NCBI RefSeq assembly: GCF_018613325.1
Contig: NZ_JAGGQJ010000029.1
Coordinates: 1 to 39,747 of the forward strand
DNA from: Bacillus sp. ISL-34
GTDB lineage: Bacteria > Bacillota > Bacilli > Bacillales > DSM-1321
DNA: 39,747 nucleotides
Reading direction: 5' to 3'
Positions 1 through 7,797 of the stretch are shown piece by piece. Every line of letters begins with the position of its first letter. Within the stretch, counting starts at the first letter, position 1. The notes under the pieces were generated by a model. The model worked only from the letters and a program-made list of their open reading frames with translations, was not told the DNA's origin and searched no databases. A program made the translations under genes and the position numbers.

Positions 1-198
1 GCGACCATGAGTCTGGTGATGAATAACCCTGAGTTTAAAGCCCTACACTCGAACAATGTTAAAGTGAAGAAGATTAAGAAAATGAAATCCATCATGAAAC
101 TATGTGGAAAACTCGCCCGTGTCCTAGTAGGGATTGCTCGTAATGGCTCTGACTATAAACCGGAAATGGTCTTCCCTCTTGAACAACTAGCAGCATAA
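1..198 (+). CDS. IS110-family transposase, C-terminal end (cut by window edge)
   Basis: The reading frame is open from the first base of the window and ends at TAA 196-198, giving the last 65 residues of a transposase. The stretch with HSNNVKVKKIKKMKSIMKL and the run GKLARVLVGIARNG is typical of the C-terminal domain of IS110-family (DEDD) recombinases, the part that carries the conserved serine in full proteins; the rest of the protein lies outside the window. The frame matches the family end to end, including the common C-terminus FPLEQLAA. It has the same orientation as the N-terminal transposase piece at 39184-39747, so the window may be bounded by two copies of one element, but the two pieces do not overlap in protein and their identity cannot be shown here. 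Confidence 0.85.
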   Translation, partial: ATMSLVMNNPEFKALHSNNVKVKKIKKMKSIMKLCGKLARVLVGIARNGSDYKPEMVFPLEQLAA

Positions 199-640
199 AT
201 TTAATAGATTGACATGGTTATTTAACGAAAGTTGGCTTATTCGTAGGAATTCAAAGAAAGCACGAAGTACTGGATGTAATGAACAAAAGGGCAATGACCC
301 GTTCCGTTAGCAAAACCGGCCTCCACCCCTTGGATAGGCATGACGAAGGAATGAAAGGGCATAGGATTATGACCCGTTGAGACATGGGAGGGAAAGCATC
401 CAGGGGCAACGTGGAAAATGCGTGCAGCATATGTAATAATATGGGATTTTTAACAGATCCCCTATTTCAATCTGCCCTCATCTTATCAAAACGGTCCGAT
501 CTCTTTCGTTCATCTAAAACAACCTATACCATGTGGTTTGAAATCCTGCGAATAAGCGAGTATTCGTGAGCATTATCTATTAAACTGAGGGAGTTCATTA
601 AGAAAGTCTAGGCTTCCCCCATTCCAAGAATAAAATAAAT
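199..640 (+). ncRNA. IS110 3' noncoding end; candidate bridge-RNA region
   Basis: About 440 bases follow the transposase stop before ordinary AT-rich DNA begins. The stretch at about 240-600 is richer in GC than its surroundings and rich in short self-complementary blocks, for example GGGCAT pairing with ATGACCC around 356-374. The block ATGACCCGTT occurs twice, at 294-303 and 369-378. Some IS110-family elements (IS1111 group) have a long 3' noncoding end that encodes the bridge RNA guiding target and donor choice, so this is the natural place to look for one. I cannot fold it or define the element end, and no ORF in it looks real. Positions 640-857 show nothing recognisable. Confidence 0.3.
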
Positions 641-857
641 AAATTCAAACAAAATGCACTCCCTTTAAAGAGGTGGATTAATAAGTGTTAGCATATATAT
701 AATTCTAAAATTCAAAGACAGGTGGGTGATCTAGCCAATGGATTTTATTCAAATAATTTCAGAAGTAATCCTAATGAGACCTACCTCCTATTCCAAGCTA
801 AAAATGATTTTGATTAAACTTTTTTATAAACGATCAGACTTTATTGACTGGAAGTTC

Positions 858-1949
858 TCAGACTATAACTTCTTCTTCTTTCAGTGTCGCTATAGGGTGC
901 AAGAAATAATGGTCGAAAGGGATTAACCTTTTACCTTCTTGTACTTTGTTCACCCAGTCCGGATTGACCAATGCACTCGTTCCGATTGCGATTAGGTCAG
1001 CATCTCCCGACTCAATGAGGAGCTTTGCTGCGCTCGGTTCTCCTAATTTGCCATTGGCGATGACGGGAAGGCCACTGTATCGCTTAGCTAGCTTAGCAAG
1101 AGTCGGTCCGTCCTCCACGAAAGCCGGGACAAACGCCTTATATTCGGTCGTATGGATGTAACTTGGGGATGCAGCCGCTAATCGTTCAAAAATAATCTTC
1201 GCATCTGTCTCTCCGTTTGCCCATTTGTGATGAAAATCGTTTACTTTCCCTTGTGAGATACGAACACCTACCATGTAATCTGGGCCGACGACAGAACGAA
1301 TGGTTTCCAGCACTTCCACGACGATGCGGATTCGTCGCTCCGTTGAACCGCCATATTCATCTGTTCGATGGTTCGTATAATCGGTGATGAATTGATCGAG
1401 CAGGTAGCCGTTCGCTGCATGGACTTCCACCCCATCGAAGCCAATCTGCTTAGCACGGAGAGCAGCTTGTGCGAAGCTGTCGATTGCTATGCGGATTTCC
1501 TCTTGAGTCATCTCTTTCGGAACAGCGAACTCTCCGCTCCCTCCATGATCTTCGAGCATCTTACCCACAGGTTTTACTGCTGACGGAGCGATTGGCGTAA
1601 ATCTGTTATGCTGAACAAGTGCACCCGCATGCATTAACTGTGCGACAATTTTTCCACCTTCGCGTTGAACCGCCTGAACGACAGGTCTCCACGACTCAGC
1701 TTGTGCATCATGGGCTATGCCGGGTTGGTTCTCATAACTTTGGCTGTTCACTGTATCGGGATAGATGCCTTCCGTTATAATAAGACCGAAACCACCTTTC
1801 GCAAAACGGGTATAATAACGGACCATACGTTCATTTGCGAGCCCGGACGGTTCTGCACTTGTTCGGGTCATTGGCGATAATACCACCCGATTCGGCAATT
1901 TCAGGGACTCTAATTGGAATGTAGAAAAAAGATTGGAATATTTACTCAT
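858..1949 (-). CDS. NADH:flavin oxidoreductase, Old Yellow Enzyme family
   Basis: This is a 363-residue FMN-dependent ene-reductase of the Old Yellow Enzyme family. These cytosolic TIM-barrel enzymes use NAD(P)H to reduce activated C=C bonds or nitro groups. Visible landmarks are the N-terminal LPNRVVLSPMTR segment that contacts FMN, QLMHAG at about 104-109, HAAN at 177-180 (the substrate-binding His/Asn pair), DEYGGS at 197-202 and the phosphate-binding region near ANGKL. Length is normal for the bacterial NemA/YqjM-like group. The start is supported by AGGAGG a few bases upstream. It is transcribed divergently from a LysR gene, which suggests local control by that regulator. The natural substrate cannot be read from sequence. 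Confidence 0.92.
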   Translation of the reverse strand: MSKYSNLFSTFQLESLKLPNRVVLSPMTRTSAEPSGLANERMVRYYTRFAKGGFGLIITEGIYPDTVNSQSYENQPGIAHDAQAESWRPVVQAVQREGGKIVAQLMHAGALVQHNRFTPIAPSAVKPVGKMLEDHGGSGEFAVPKEMTQEEIRIAIDSFAQAALRAKQIGFDGVEVHAANGYLLDQFITDYTNHRTDEYGGSTERRIRIVVEVLETIRSVVGPDYMVGVRISQGKVNDFHHKWANGETDAKIIFERLAAASPSYIHTTEYKAFVPAFVEDGPTLAKLAKRYSGLPVIANGKLGEPSAAKLLIESGDADLIAIGTSALVNPDWVNKVQEGKRLIPFDHYFLHPIATLKEEEVIV

Positions 1950-2105
1950 ATTGAATTCCTCCTATAGTTTACCGTGGCAGCGCAATTTTTTGCCATCGAA
2001 GCGGTTTGTTTTATTAATATTATTGTATTCCATCAACTCCATATAATAAAATGATTAATATTGATATATCCATCAAAATTATTGATGTTAATTGGAGGGT
2101 CTTCT
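1950..2105. promoter_or_regulatory. Divergent promoter region with LysR-type inverted repeat
   Basis: The 156-base gap between the divergent reductase and LysR genes is very AT-rich. It contains the inverted repeat CATCAA-N5-TTGATG at 2071-2087 plus a related ATTAATATTGAT block at 2054-2065. LysR regulators usually bind T-N11-A repeats in such shared regions and act on both genes. The assignment as the operator is inferred from position and symmetry. Confidence 0.5.
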
Positions 2106-2972
2106 ATGGAGTTAACCGATTTAAAAGTGCTTATGGCGATCATAGAGGAGGGCAGCATAACCCGTGCGGCAGAGAAACTGGGCTACGTTCAGTCGAACAT
2201 TACAATGCGGGTTCGCAAAATGGAGTCGGAGCTTGGCACCCAGCTTTTTCAAAGAAATCCGAAAGGCGTAATACCAACTGAGAAGGGGCTCGTCTTCAGC
2301 AATTATGCCTCGAATATTTTGCTTAAGATGGAGGAGGCCATGAGGGCTGTAAAAGAACCAGATTACCCATGCGGACCGCTTGTGATCGGTGTTGTGGAGA
2401 CGGTCGCTTCCTCTGGACCATTTATTCGCGCGTTATCCAAGTTTCAAAGCAAATACCCCGAAGTTGCGTTATCACTGATCACTGGGACGTCTCCGCTTAA
2501 TTACGAGAAAGTGTTGAACGGCCAGTTGGATGGAGCTTTCTTTACGGGCGAATTTGACTTATCCCAGTTGCAAGTCGCCTATGAGATTCGAGAAGAAGTC
2601 GTCCTTCTGACTGCCTCTGATGGAAATGAACCTTCAATTTTTCCGGACGTTGAGAATGCAGCATGGGTTGTGTTTTCGAAGGGCTGCCCTTTACGTGCAA
2701 CCATCGAAGATTGGCTTCACGGCGTCGGTGCAACCCCCACGAACATCGTTGAGATCAGCACGCTGGAGACGATGCTGAACTGCGTACGAGCAGGAATCGG
2801 GTACACGCTTCTAACCAAATCAGCCGTTGCTGTGAGCGATGATCGCGTACGGGCTCATCCGGTTCCGGAACAATACCGATTCGCAACAACGCGACTGGTT
2901 TCCCGAAAAGAACAGTTTCAGAGCAAAACGTTCGCTGCATTTGCAGACTGTGTCAGAGAGACGGGAATTTGA
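2106..2972 (+). CDS. LysR-family transcriptional regulator
   Basis: This 288-residue protein has an N-terminal winged helix-turn-helix (about residues 1-60, with the EEGSITRAAEKLGYVQSN recognition region) followed by a periplasmic-binding-protein-like effector domain to the C-terminus, the normal LysR layout and length. The frame is open further upstream to 2061, but GGAGGG at 2094-2099 points to the ATG at 2106, and the product then begins MELTDLKVL, the standard start of the DNA-binding domain. Divergence from the Old Yellow Enzyme gene suggests it senses a small electrophile or quinone-like compound and controls that reductase. This is an inference from layout. An intrinsic terminator follows. 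Confidence 0.9.
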   Translation: MELTDLKVLMAIIEEGSITRAAEKLGYVQSNITMRVRKMESELGTQLFQRNPKGVIPTEKGLVFSNYASNILLKMEEAMRAVKEPDYPCGPLVIGVVETVASSGPFIRALSKFQSKYPEVALSLITGTSPLNYEKVLNGQLDGAFFTGEFDLSQLQVAYEIREEVVLLTASDGNEPSIFPDVENAAWVVFSKGCPLRATIEDWLHGVGATPTNIVEISTLETMLNCVRAGIGYTLLTKSAVAVSDDRVRAHPVPEQYRFATTRLVSRKEQFQSKTFAAFADCVRETGI

Positions 2973-3033
2973 TTGAAATTATCTAATATGCATTTTTAGT
3001 TAACATAAAAATTTATTATATGAAGTTAGCAAA

Positions 3034-3080
3034 AAAAGCCAATCCCATACAGTTCAAGGGATAGGCTTTTGTTTATTTTT
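3034..3080 (+). terminator. Intrinsic terminator after the LysR gene
   Basis: AAAGCC-AATCCC pairs with GGGAT-AGGCTTT around a short loop, followed by a T-rich tail (GTTTATTTTTT). It lies 60 bases after the LysR stop codon, in the correct orientation. Confidence 0.8.
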
Positions 3081-3226
3081 TATCGTTAATACAGGTTTTT
3101 ATACATCGTTGTACGTACGACCAAGCACCAGGTGGCTGTATAAAAAAGTTGAATTTTATGGTACTCTTACTCAATTAAATGGCCCTTTAATGGAATAACA
3201 TAAACAACTTTAAAGTCACTTAACAG

Positions 3227-3300
3227 TATTCCTTATGGAACTATCCTGCCCCGTTAGTGCCATAAGAAAAAGGCAGCCTCAGCAACCTGCCTTATTGTAT
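3227..3300 (+). repeat. Dispersed intergenic repeat, copy 1 (GGCAG-core type)
   Basis: The block TATTCCTTATGGAACTA, then CTGCCCCGTTAGTGCC and a hairpin AAGGCAG-N10-CTGCCTT, recurs nearly unchanged at 34494-34564. It contains the family motif CCCCGTTAG...CATAAG(A)n seen in other copies. The rest of 3080-3550 holds no gene that I can see. Confidence 0.7.
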
Positions 3301-3550
3301 AGTTGACACAAACTGTGCAAGAGGAGGAGAAAGCCTCTGCCTCAGATGTTTACTTTTCGAAGCTTCTGAAACCCTTACCTTGCGACCCGGTGTCTTCAAT
3401 GTTTTCCTTTGCTCTTCCCTTCTAGAGCTACAGATGTGCTTTAATTTCACTTAATCACTGCCTTAATTTATTTTAAATTCTATGTATATAACTCTTAACA
3501 ATATCAAAACCTATGACTAGCAACACATTACATTCATAGGAGCTGACAAC

Positions 3551-3754
3551 ATGGCTAGAAATAACAACAGTAATCAATTAGTAGTTAATGGTGCAGAGCA
3601 AGCTCTAGAACAAATGAAATACGAAATCTCTAGTGAATTCGGTGTTACACTTGGCGCTGATACAACATCTCGTGCAAACGGATCTGTTGGTGGAGAAATT
3701 ACAAAACGTTTAGTGCAAATGGCTGAACAACAATTAGGCGGAAGAACTCGTTAA
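3551..3754 (+). CDS. Alpha/beta-type small acid-soluble spore protein
   Basis: This 67-residue protein is a typical alpha/beta SASP, which coats and protects DNA in the dormant spore and is degraded by the Gpr protease at germination. Visible signatures are the N-terminal [16 protein letters not shown] segment, the Gpr cleavage region EISSEFGV (about 25-32) and the second conserved helix [19 protein letters not shown], with a short Arg-containing tail. Family members are 60-75 residues, so it is complete. The ribosome binding site AGGAG lies about 8 bases before ATG. It sits alone, with a strong terminator immediately downstream, so it is monocistronic. By family knowledge it should be transcribed by sigma-G in the forespore; I could not pick out a confident sigma-G promoter by eye. 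It marks the host as a spore former. Confidence 0.95.
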   Translation: MARNNNSNQLVVNGAEQALEQMKYEISSEFGVTLGADTTSRANGSVGGEITKRLVQMAEQQLGGRTR

Positions 3755-3772
3755 TCGAAATCATATGTAATG

Positions 3773-3810
3773 TTAGGGATAGTGATTGGACTATCCCTAA
3801 TTATAATTTT
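3773..3810 (+). terminator. Intrinsic terminator of the spore protein gene
   Basis: A perfect 11-bp stem TTAGGGATAGT / ACTATCCCTAA with a 6-base loop starts 18 bases after the stop codon and is followed by TTATAATTTT. Confidence 0.85.
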
Positions 3811-3892
3811 ACAAATTTCAAAAAAGAAACAGAAACATCAGTAGCTGTTATTTTGCTATGTTGCATTACGAATACACTACGCTTATTAAACT

Positions 3893-3967
3893 AGGCCTCA
3901 AAGACAGCTCCAATCTTCTGCTAACGCACCCGTTAGTTTAAGTACAATTCTTCACAAACTTGTACTT
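3893..3967 (+). repeat. Dispersed repeat, copy 2, right half, with terminator-like hairpin
   Basis: CTCAAAGACAGCTCCAATCT and CTAACGCACCCGTTAG match the right half of the family. The following GTTTAAGTAC...CTTCACAAACT also occurs at 23485-23516 and, diverged, at 34580-34602. AAGTACAA (3940-3947) pairs with TTGTACTT (3960-3967) and is followed by a T-run, so this end could work as a terminator. Confidence 0.65.
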
Positions 3968-4041
3968 TTTCACACTTTATTTTTACAGGAATGCTGCCCA
4001 GTTTAGTAGGTTTCACCATTATCCGCTACAGGGTAAAAGAA

Positions 4042-4539
4042 TCAATTCCTACCCTCTCTAAATTTGACCAAGTTATACCAGCTTACTCCACCATGTTTTG
4101 ATTCTGACATGCCATGGCTAACAAATCCAAATTTTTCATAAAAAGAAACTAATTCCTGTTTACATGTTAAAGTGATTCCTTCTCTTTCATTTTCTTCTAC
4201 AAGTTCTTCCATTTTCTCAATTAAAATCTTTGCAATTCCTTGGTTTCTAGCCTGCTTGGACACTGCTAACCCTAAAATACTCTGATATCCTCCTCTTTTC
4301 GGATTCTCTTTGATTTCCTCAAAAAGATCATCAGTTATATAAGGCTGATTAATAATAGGACCATTAATATAACCAAGTATTTCCCCTTCCTTTTCTGCCA
4401 CAATAAAGGTATCAGATATCAACTGAATCCTCTCCACAAATGCTTCTTTTGTGGCAGCTTCTTCTATTGAAAAGCCTTCATTCTCAATAAATAACAGCTG
4501 TTCTATATCAGTAGTTTGAACATTTCTTAAAGAAATCAT
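4042..4539 (-). CDS. GNAT-family N-acetyltransferase
   Basis: This 165-residue protein belongs to the Gcn5-related acetyltransferases, which move an acetyl group from acetyl-CoA to an amine. The fold is visible as an N-terminal strand-helix (SLRNVQTTDIEQLLFIENEGF), the central strand IVAEKEGEILGYI, and the acetyl-CoA pyrophosphate loop region LAVSKQARNQGIAKILIEKM at about 92-111, in which QARNQGIA fits the Q/RxxGxA motif. It ends with the YEKFGFVS segment typical of the C-terminal strand. Complete length for the family, single gene. A perfect palindrome lies about 90 bases upstream. The substrate is unknown; members of this shape act on arylalkylamines, polyamines, peptides or drugs. Confidence 0.85.
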   Translation of the reverse strand: MISLRNVQTTDIEQLLFIENEGFSIEEAATKEAFVERIQLISDTFIVAEKEGEILGYINGPIINQPYITDDLFEEIKENPKRGGYQSILGLAVSKQARNQGIAKILIEKMEELVEENEREGITLTCKQELVSFYEKFGFVSHGMSESKHGGVSWYNLVKFREGRN

Positions 4540-4625
4540 CTTGTCTGCAACCCCTTTCCTAACTGGATTGACCTAAAAACATTAGTAGTAATAATTTTAT
4601 GGGCTTTACTACCATTGTTGAAAAA

Positions 4626-4642
4626 TGTTTAGAATCTAAACA
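4626..4642. promoter_or_regulatory. Palindrome upstream of the GNAT gene
   Basis: TGTTTAGA-A-TCTAAACA is a perfect 8-bp inverted repeat about 87 bases upstream of the acetyltransferase start. It could be an operator for an unidentified repressor. There is no matching regulator gene next to it, apart from the decayed Lrp fragment. Confidence 0.4.
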
Positions 4643-4705
4643 ATAATTTATCAAGAAAGCTTTAATTTATGTATGACTACTCTCTTAAGAATAAAAATAT
4701 ATTTA

Positions 4706-4885
4706 TTATATTGTGGCAGTCAACGGATTATGTTGCTTAATCTCTTGTATTGATAGATATAAAGAATAGTTCCCATAATCGAGAATTTTATTAAGAAAAA
4801 GATTCAATAGTTCTTGAGAATTAACTTTTATTTTTAAATGGTAACAGCCTTCTCCCGATACTCGGTGAGCTTCAACTATCTCGAC
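4706..4885 (-). pseudogene. Lrp/AsnC-family regulator, C-terminal fragment
   Basis: On the minus strand a frame of about 59 residues ends at 4706. It contains VEAHRVSGEGCYHLKIKV followed by a segment with FLNKILDYGNYSLYLSI. This is the C-terminal ligand-binding (RAM) half of an Lrp/AsnC regulator; the intact Lrp protein at 23624-24031 has the corresponding segment SGDSCYLLECRF followed by ELNKYANYKLSIVI. A stop codon interrupts the frame just upstream and no helix-turn-helix half is present, so this is a remnant of a lost gene. The stretch 4886-5003 shows nothing further. Confidence 0.65.
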
Positions 4886-5003
4886 CTATGCTCGATCGCT
4901 CTGAAAGGCACCGGATCCTGATCCTAACTAGCAGCCGAATCTATGTGAAATTATCGAAACAAATCCGCCTATTCAACACTTTAACACACTAAGGCTGTAA
5001 ACT

Positions 5004-6047
5004 TCAGTTGAGTGGGGTCCTGACCTCAATTTTGTATTTTGTTTGGGAAGTATAATTTTCGCCTGCTAAAAGAAGAATATCTCCAAAATCTTCAAACTCA
5101 ATCGCTCCTGGAGCAGTTTGGGTTTCAAACGTTATTCCGCCGTGTTGAATTAATTTTTCTCCGTGCATAAGTGGCACACCTTTCACAAAGTTTGCAGTGT
5201 AAATGACAACCGCAGGCTCTTCTGTGTATACCTCGACTGTTATTTTCTGGTCAGGACTAATTAATTTGGCTGCAGTTTGATGAAGTCCTGAGCACGTAAG
5301 GAAGAATGGATGATCGATTCCTTGAACCTTTTTAACTTCTGCGTCAATGGCTTCAAAGGTTGATTTTATTTTCCTGGGGGTTCGAAAATCATAAGGCGTG
5401 CCAATTGTGCTTCGCTTTTCCCCAGTTACCGTGGTATCTTCATTTACTGGTGCAAATTCTTCAGAAAAGATTTGTAAGAAATGATCATCGATTGGATTGC
5501 TGGGGTGCCCTGTTAAGTTAAAATAGACGTGATTGGTCGGATTAAAAATTGTGTCTTTATCACTTTTTGCTTGATAGCTCACTGACCAAATATTTAAGTT
5601 GTCTAATGTATAAGTCACACTTACTTTCAAATTCCCCGGAAAACCATTCTCGCCATCAGGTGAGTTGGTTGAAAAAATGATCGATGCACTTTCATCCGTC
5701 TCCTTCACTTCATAATCCCAGATTTTTTCATCGAATCCAGGGTTGCCACCGTGTAATGTATTCCCTAATTGATTTACAGATGTTTGGTAACGTGATTCAC
5801 CAATTGAAAATTCACCATTTTTTATTCTTCCAGCGACTCTTCCTATTGTTGCTCCATAATATGTTTCTTTTTTGTAATCCTCAATCGAGTCAAATCCCAA
5901 TACAATATTCCTACGACCTGATTCCGTTGGGACGAAAAGATTGACGATTCTTGCCCCAAAGTTTGTAACTTCTAATATCACTCCATTATCATTTTCGATT
6001 GTAAACAGGAAGGCTTCATCGCCAAAGGGACTTTTTGTTAATTTCAT
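5004..6047 (-). CDS. galM: Aldose 1-epimerase (galactose mutarotase)
   Basis: This 347-residue protein interconverts the alpha and beta anomers of aldoses such as galactose, glucose or arabinose in the cytosol. Family signatures are visible in order: NFGARIVNLFVP near 29-40, GRVAGRI near 69-75, NTLHGG with His 99, NPTNHVYFNL with the catalytic His at about 173, GIDHPFF near 252, and the C-terminal QTAPGAIEF that supplies the catalytic Glu. Length is typical. AAGGAG lies 9-14 bases before ATG. It is the last gene of the arabinose locus on the same strand, after the wrecked transketolase, which fits a role in presenting the right anomer of arabinose to the isomerase. Confidence 0.92.
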   Translation of the reverse strand: MKLTKSPFGDEAFLFTIENDNGVILEVTNFGARIVNLFVPTESGRRNIVLGFDSIEDYKKETYYGATIGRVAGRIKNGEFSIGESRYQTSVNQLGNTLHGGNPGFDEKIWDYEVKETDESASIIFSTNSPDGENGFPGNLKVSVTYTLDNLNIWSVSYQAKSDKDTIFNPTNHVYFNLTGHPSNPIDDHFLQIFSEEFAPVNEDTTVTGEKRSTIGTPYDFRTPRKIKSTFEAIDAEVKKVQGIDHPFFLTCSGLHQTAAKLISPDQKITVEVYTEEPAVVIYTANFVKGVPLMHGEKLIQHGGITFETQTAPGAIEFEDFGDILLLAGENYTSQTKYKIEVRTPLN

Positions 6048-6162
6048 TTTTTCAGACTCCTTTCATAATTAAATTTTCAGCCATTATGATAAATAAAGGC
6101 CGAAACAGAAGTTCCGACCATTTTAAATGAGCGCGTTGAGTCCTCATTGATTTCATATATAA

Positions 6163-7545
6163 TTAACACACGAGCTGAGGACTAACCATCAAACTTTTAT
6201 ATTTTACAATGACGTTTTCAACTGTGAAACCAAATTTTTCATAAACAATAGTTCCGGGAGCTAAAGCACCGAATGTATCGGTGGTGACAGTTGCGCCATT
6301 TAGCCCCACATATTTGCCCAACCGAAGCTTGAGCCTGCTTCAGTTGCCACACGTTTTGTAACGCTTGATGGTAATACCGCTTCTTTATAATCAATAGATT
6401 GTTGATCGAATAATTCAAAACTTGGAAGAGAAACAACGGATACATCGATTCCTTCTTCACGTAGTTTTGCTTGCGATCTGCTACAAGTTTTACCTCTGAA
6501 CCAGTGGCAATTAAAATTCCTTCAGGTGTTTCACAAGAACACCCGCAAATGCTGATTTATATTGTTCAGCTAATTCTGGAAATTGTTTAGCGTAATCAGT
6601 GAATAAAAAGTTCCATTCACTTTCTGCACTACATCCACGCGCTTGAATCGTTTCACGGAAACGGTTGTATACTTCTTCCGGAACTTCAAAAGCAGCATGC
6701 GGCCACTCATAAACACTTTTTGTGTGTTTGATGCCTTCATCCCCTAATAGTGCTCCGTGAACACCGCTTGTCCCTTCATCCGGCGGACCATAGCCAATAA
6801 CCGTTTTTACTTCAATTGATGTTGGTTTTGTTGTTTCTGCTTGGGCTGCTTCGATGGCCTTTGCTATTTCTTCTAAGTCATTCCCATCTTTAACCAATAT
6901 AAGTTGCCAACCGTATGCTTCAAAACGTTGCCCTACGTTTTCTGTGAAGGCTTTTGAAGTGGGACCGTCTAGAGAAATTTCATTTGAATCGTAAAGTGCA
7001 ATTAATTTTCCTAGTTTTAAATGCCCGGCAAGCGAAGCTGCTTCCTGAGAACCCCCCTCCATCAAATCCCCATCACCGCATAAAATGTAGGTAAAGTGGT
7101 CCACTATGTTAAACTTGCCTTTATTATAAGTAGCGGCTAAATGAGCCTCTGCCATCGCCATCCCTACCGCATTTGCGAATCCTTGTCCAAACGGACCAGT
7201 CGTTGCTTCCACTCCTTCCGTATGATGCACTTCTGGATGTCCTGGTGCAAGAGAATCCAATTGACGGAAGTTCTTCAACTCCTCAATCGAAAAGTTGTAG
7301 CCTGCTAAGTGAAGCAAGCTATATAGCATGGCTGAACCGTGTCCAGCTGATAATACGAAACGTTCACGGTTCGTCCAATCACGCCCCGTCTTAGGGTTCA
7401 CGTTTAAAAATTTTGACCAAAGAACGTAAGCCATTGGTGCCGCACCCATCGGTAAACCTGGCTGTCACGAATTTGCTTTTTGAATCGCGTCAATACTTAA
7501 AGTACGAATCGCGTTTACTACCAAATTGTCAATTCTATCAAACAC
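6163..7545 (-). pseudogene. tkt: Transketolase pseudogene (nonsense, internal deletion, frameshifts)
   Basis: Translation would start at GTG 7545 behind AGGAAG and reads VFDRIDNLVVNAIRTLSID, a normal transketolase N-terminus. It stops at a TGA where the GHP motif (Gly-His-Pro, thiamine diphosphate site) should be; the next codon is CAG, not His. The frame then continues at 7449 as [14 protein letters not shown] through [19 protein letters not shown] (ThDP/Mg site) to about residue 330. A deletion of roughly 200 residues joins this to the C-terminal domain ([17 protein letters not shown]). At least two more frameshifts follow (near 6455 and near 6320). The gene cannot make a working enzyme. 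Loss of this pentose-phosphate paralog is presumably covered by the housekeeping copy elsewhere. Confidence 0.9.
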
Positions 7546-7574
7546 TTAAACTTCCTCGATTAACGTTACCCAGT

Positions 7575-7797
7575 TTAGAACGCTTTCATTTCAGACATGT
7601 ATGCAGGAACTAAAGAAGACGCTGTACCGACTCTAAAAGGAGTTAGTAAAGTACCATTCTTTGAAAAAAGCCAAAAATCCGTGCATTAGCACTAATCGCC
7701 CTAATTTTTGTTAACGTAGTATGATACTTGCCTTGAACATCTGCTGCAATTTGCGTATAGCTTCTTTGAATTCTGCTCCAAACCTCATAGATCTATT
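7575..7797 (-). pseudogene. Unidentified gene remnant between araE and transketolase
   Basis: Directly after araE, a minus-strand frame without a start codon reads IYEVWSRIQRSYTQIAADV and goes on to NARIFGFF. After one shift of frame it continues as KNGTLLTPFRVGTASSLV to a stop at 7575. The composition looks like real coding DNA with one frameshift, about 70 residues in all. I do not recognise the family. The position, on the operon strand inside the arabinose locus, suggests a former pathway gene. A cre-like sequence overlaps its end (TTAGAACGCTTTCA, 7575-7588). Confidence 0.4.

Noticed and set aside
384..569. 61-residue protein in the IS110 tail
   Set aside because: No ribosome binding site or family resemblance; the region is better explained as structured noncoding end of the element.
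738..926. Small plus-strand protein gene upstream of the Old Yellow Enzyme gene
   Set aside because: It lacks a convincing ribosome binding site, its composition is not protein-like, and it overlaps the 3' end of the reductase gene on the other strand.
3107..3122. Extra AraR box (GTACGTAC)
   Set aside because: The flanks are GC-rich, unlike AraR boxes, and no sugar gene lies nearby.
7590..7650. Second AraE-like transporter fragment (GTASSLVPAYMSEM)
   Set aside because: The motif resembles VGAASALVPAYMSEL of the adjacent transporter, but the surrounding residues do not match the family and a stop follows at once, so I left it as an unidentified remnant.
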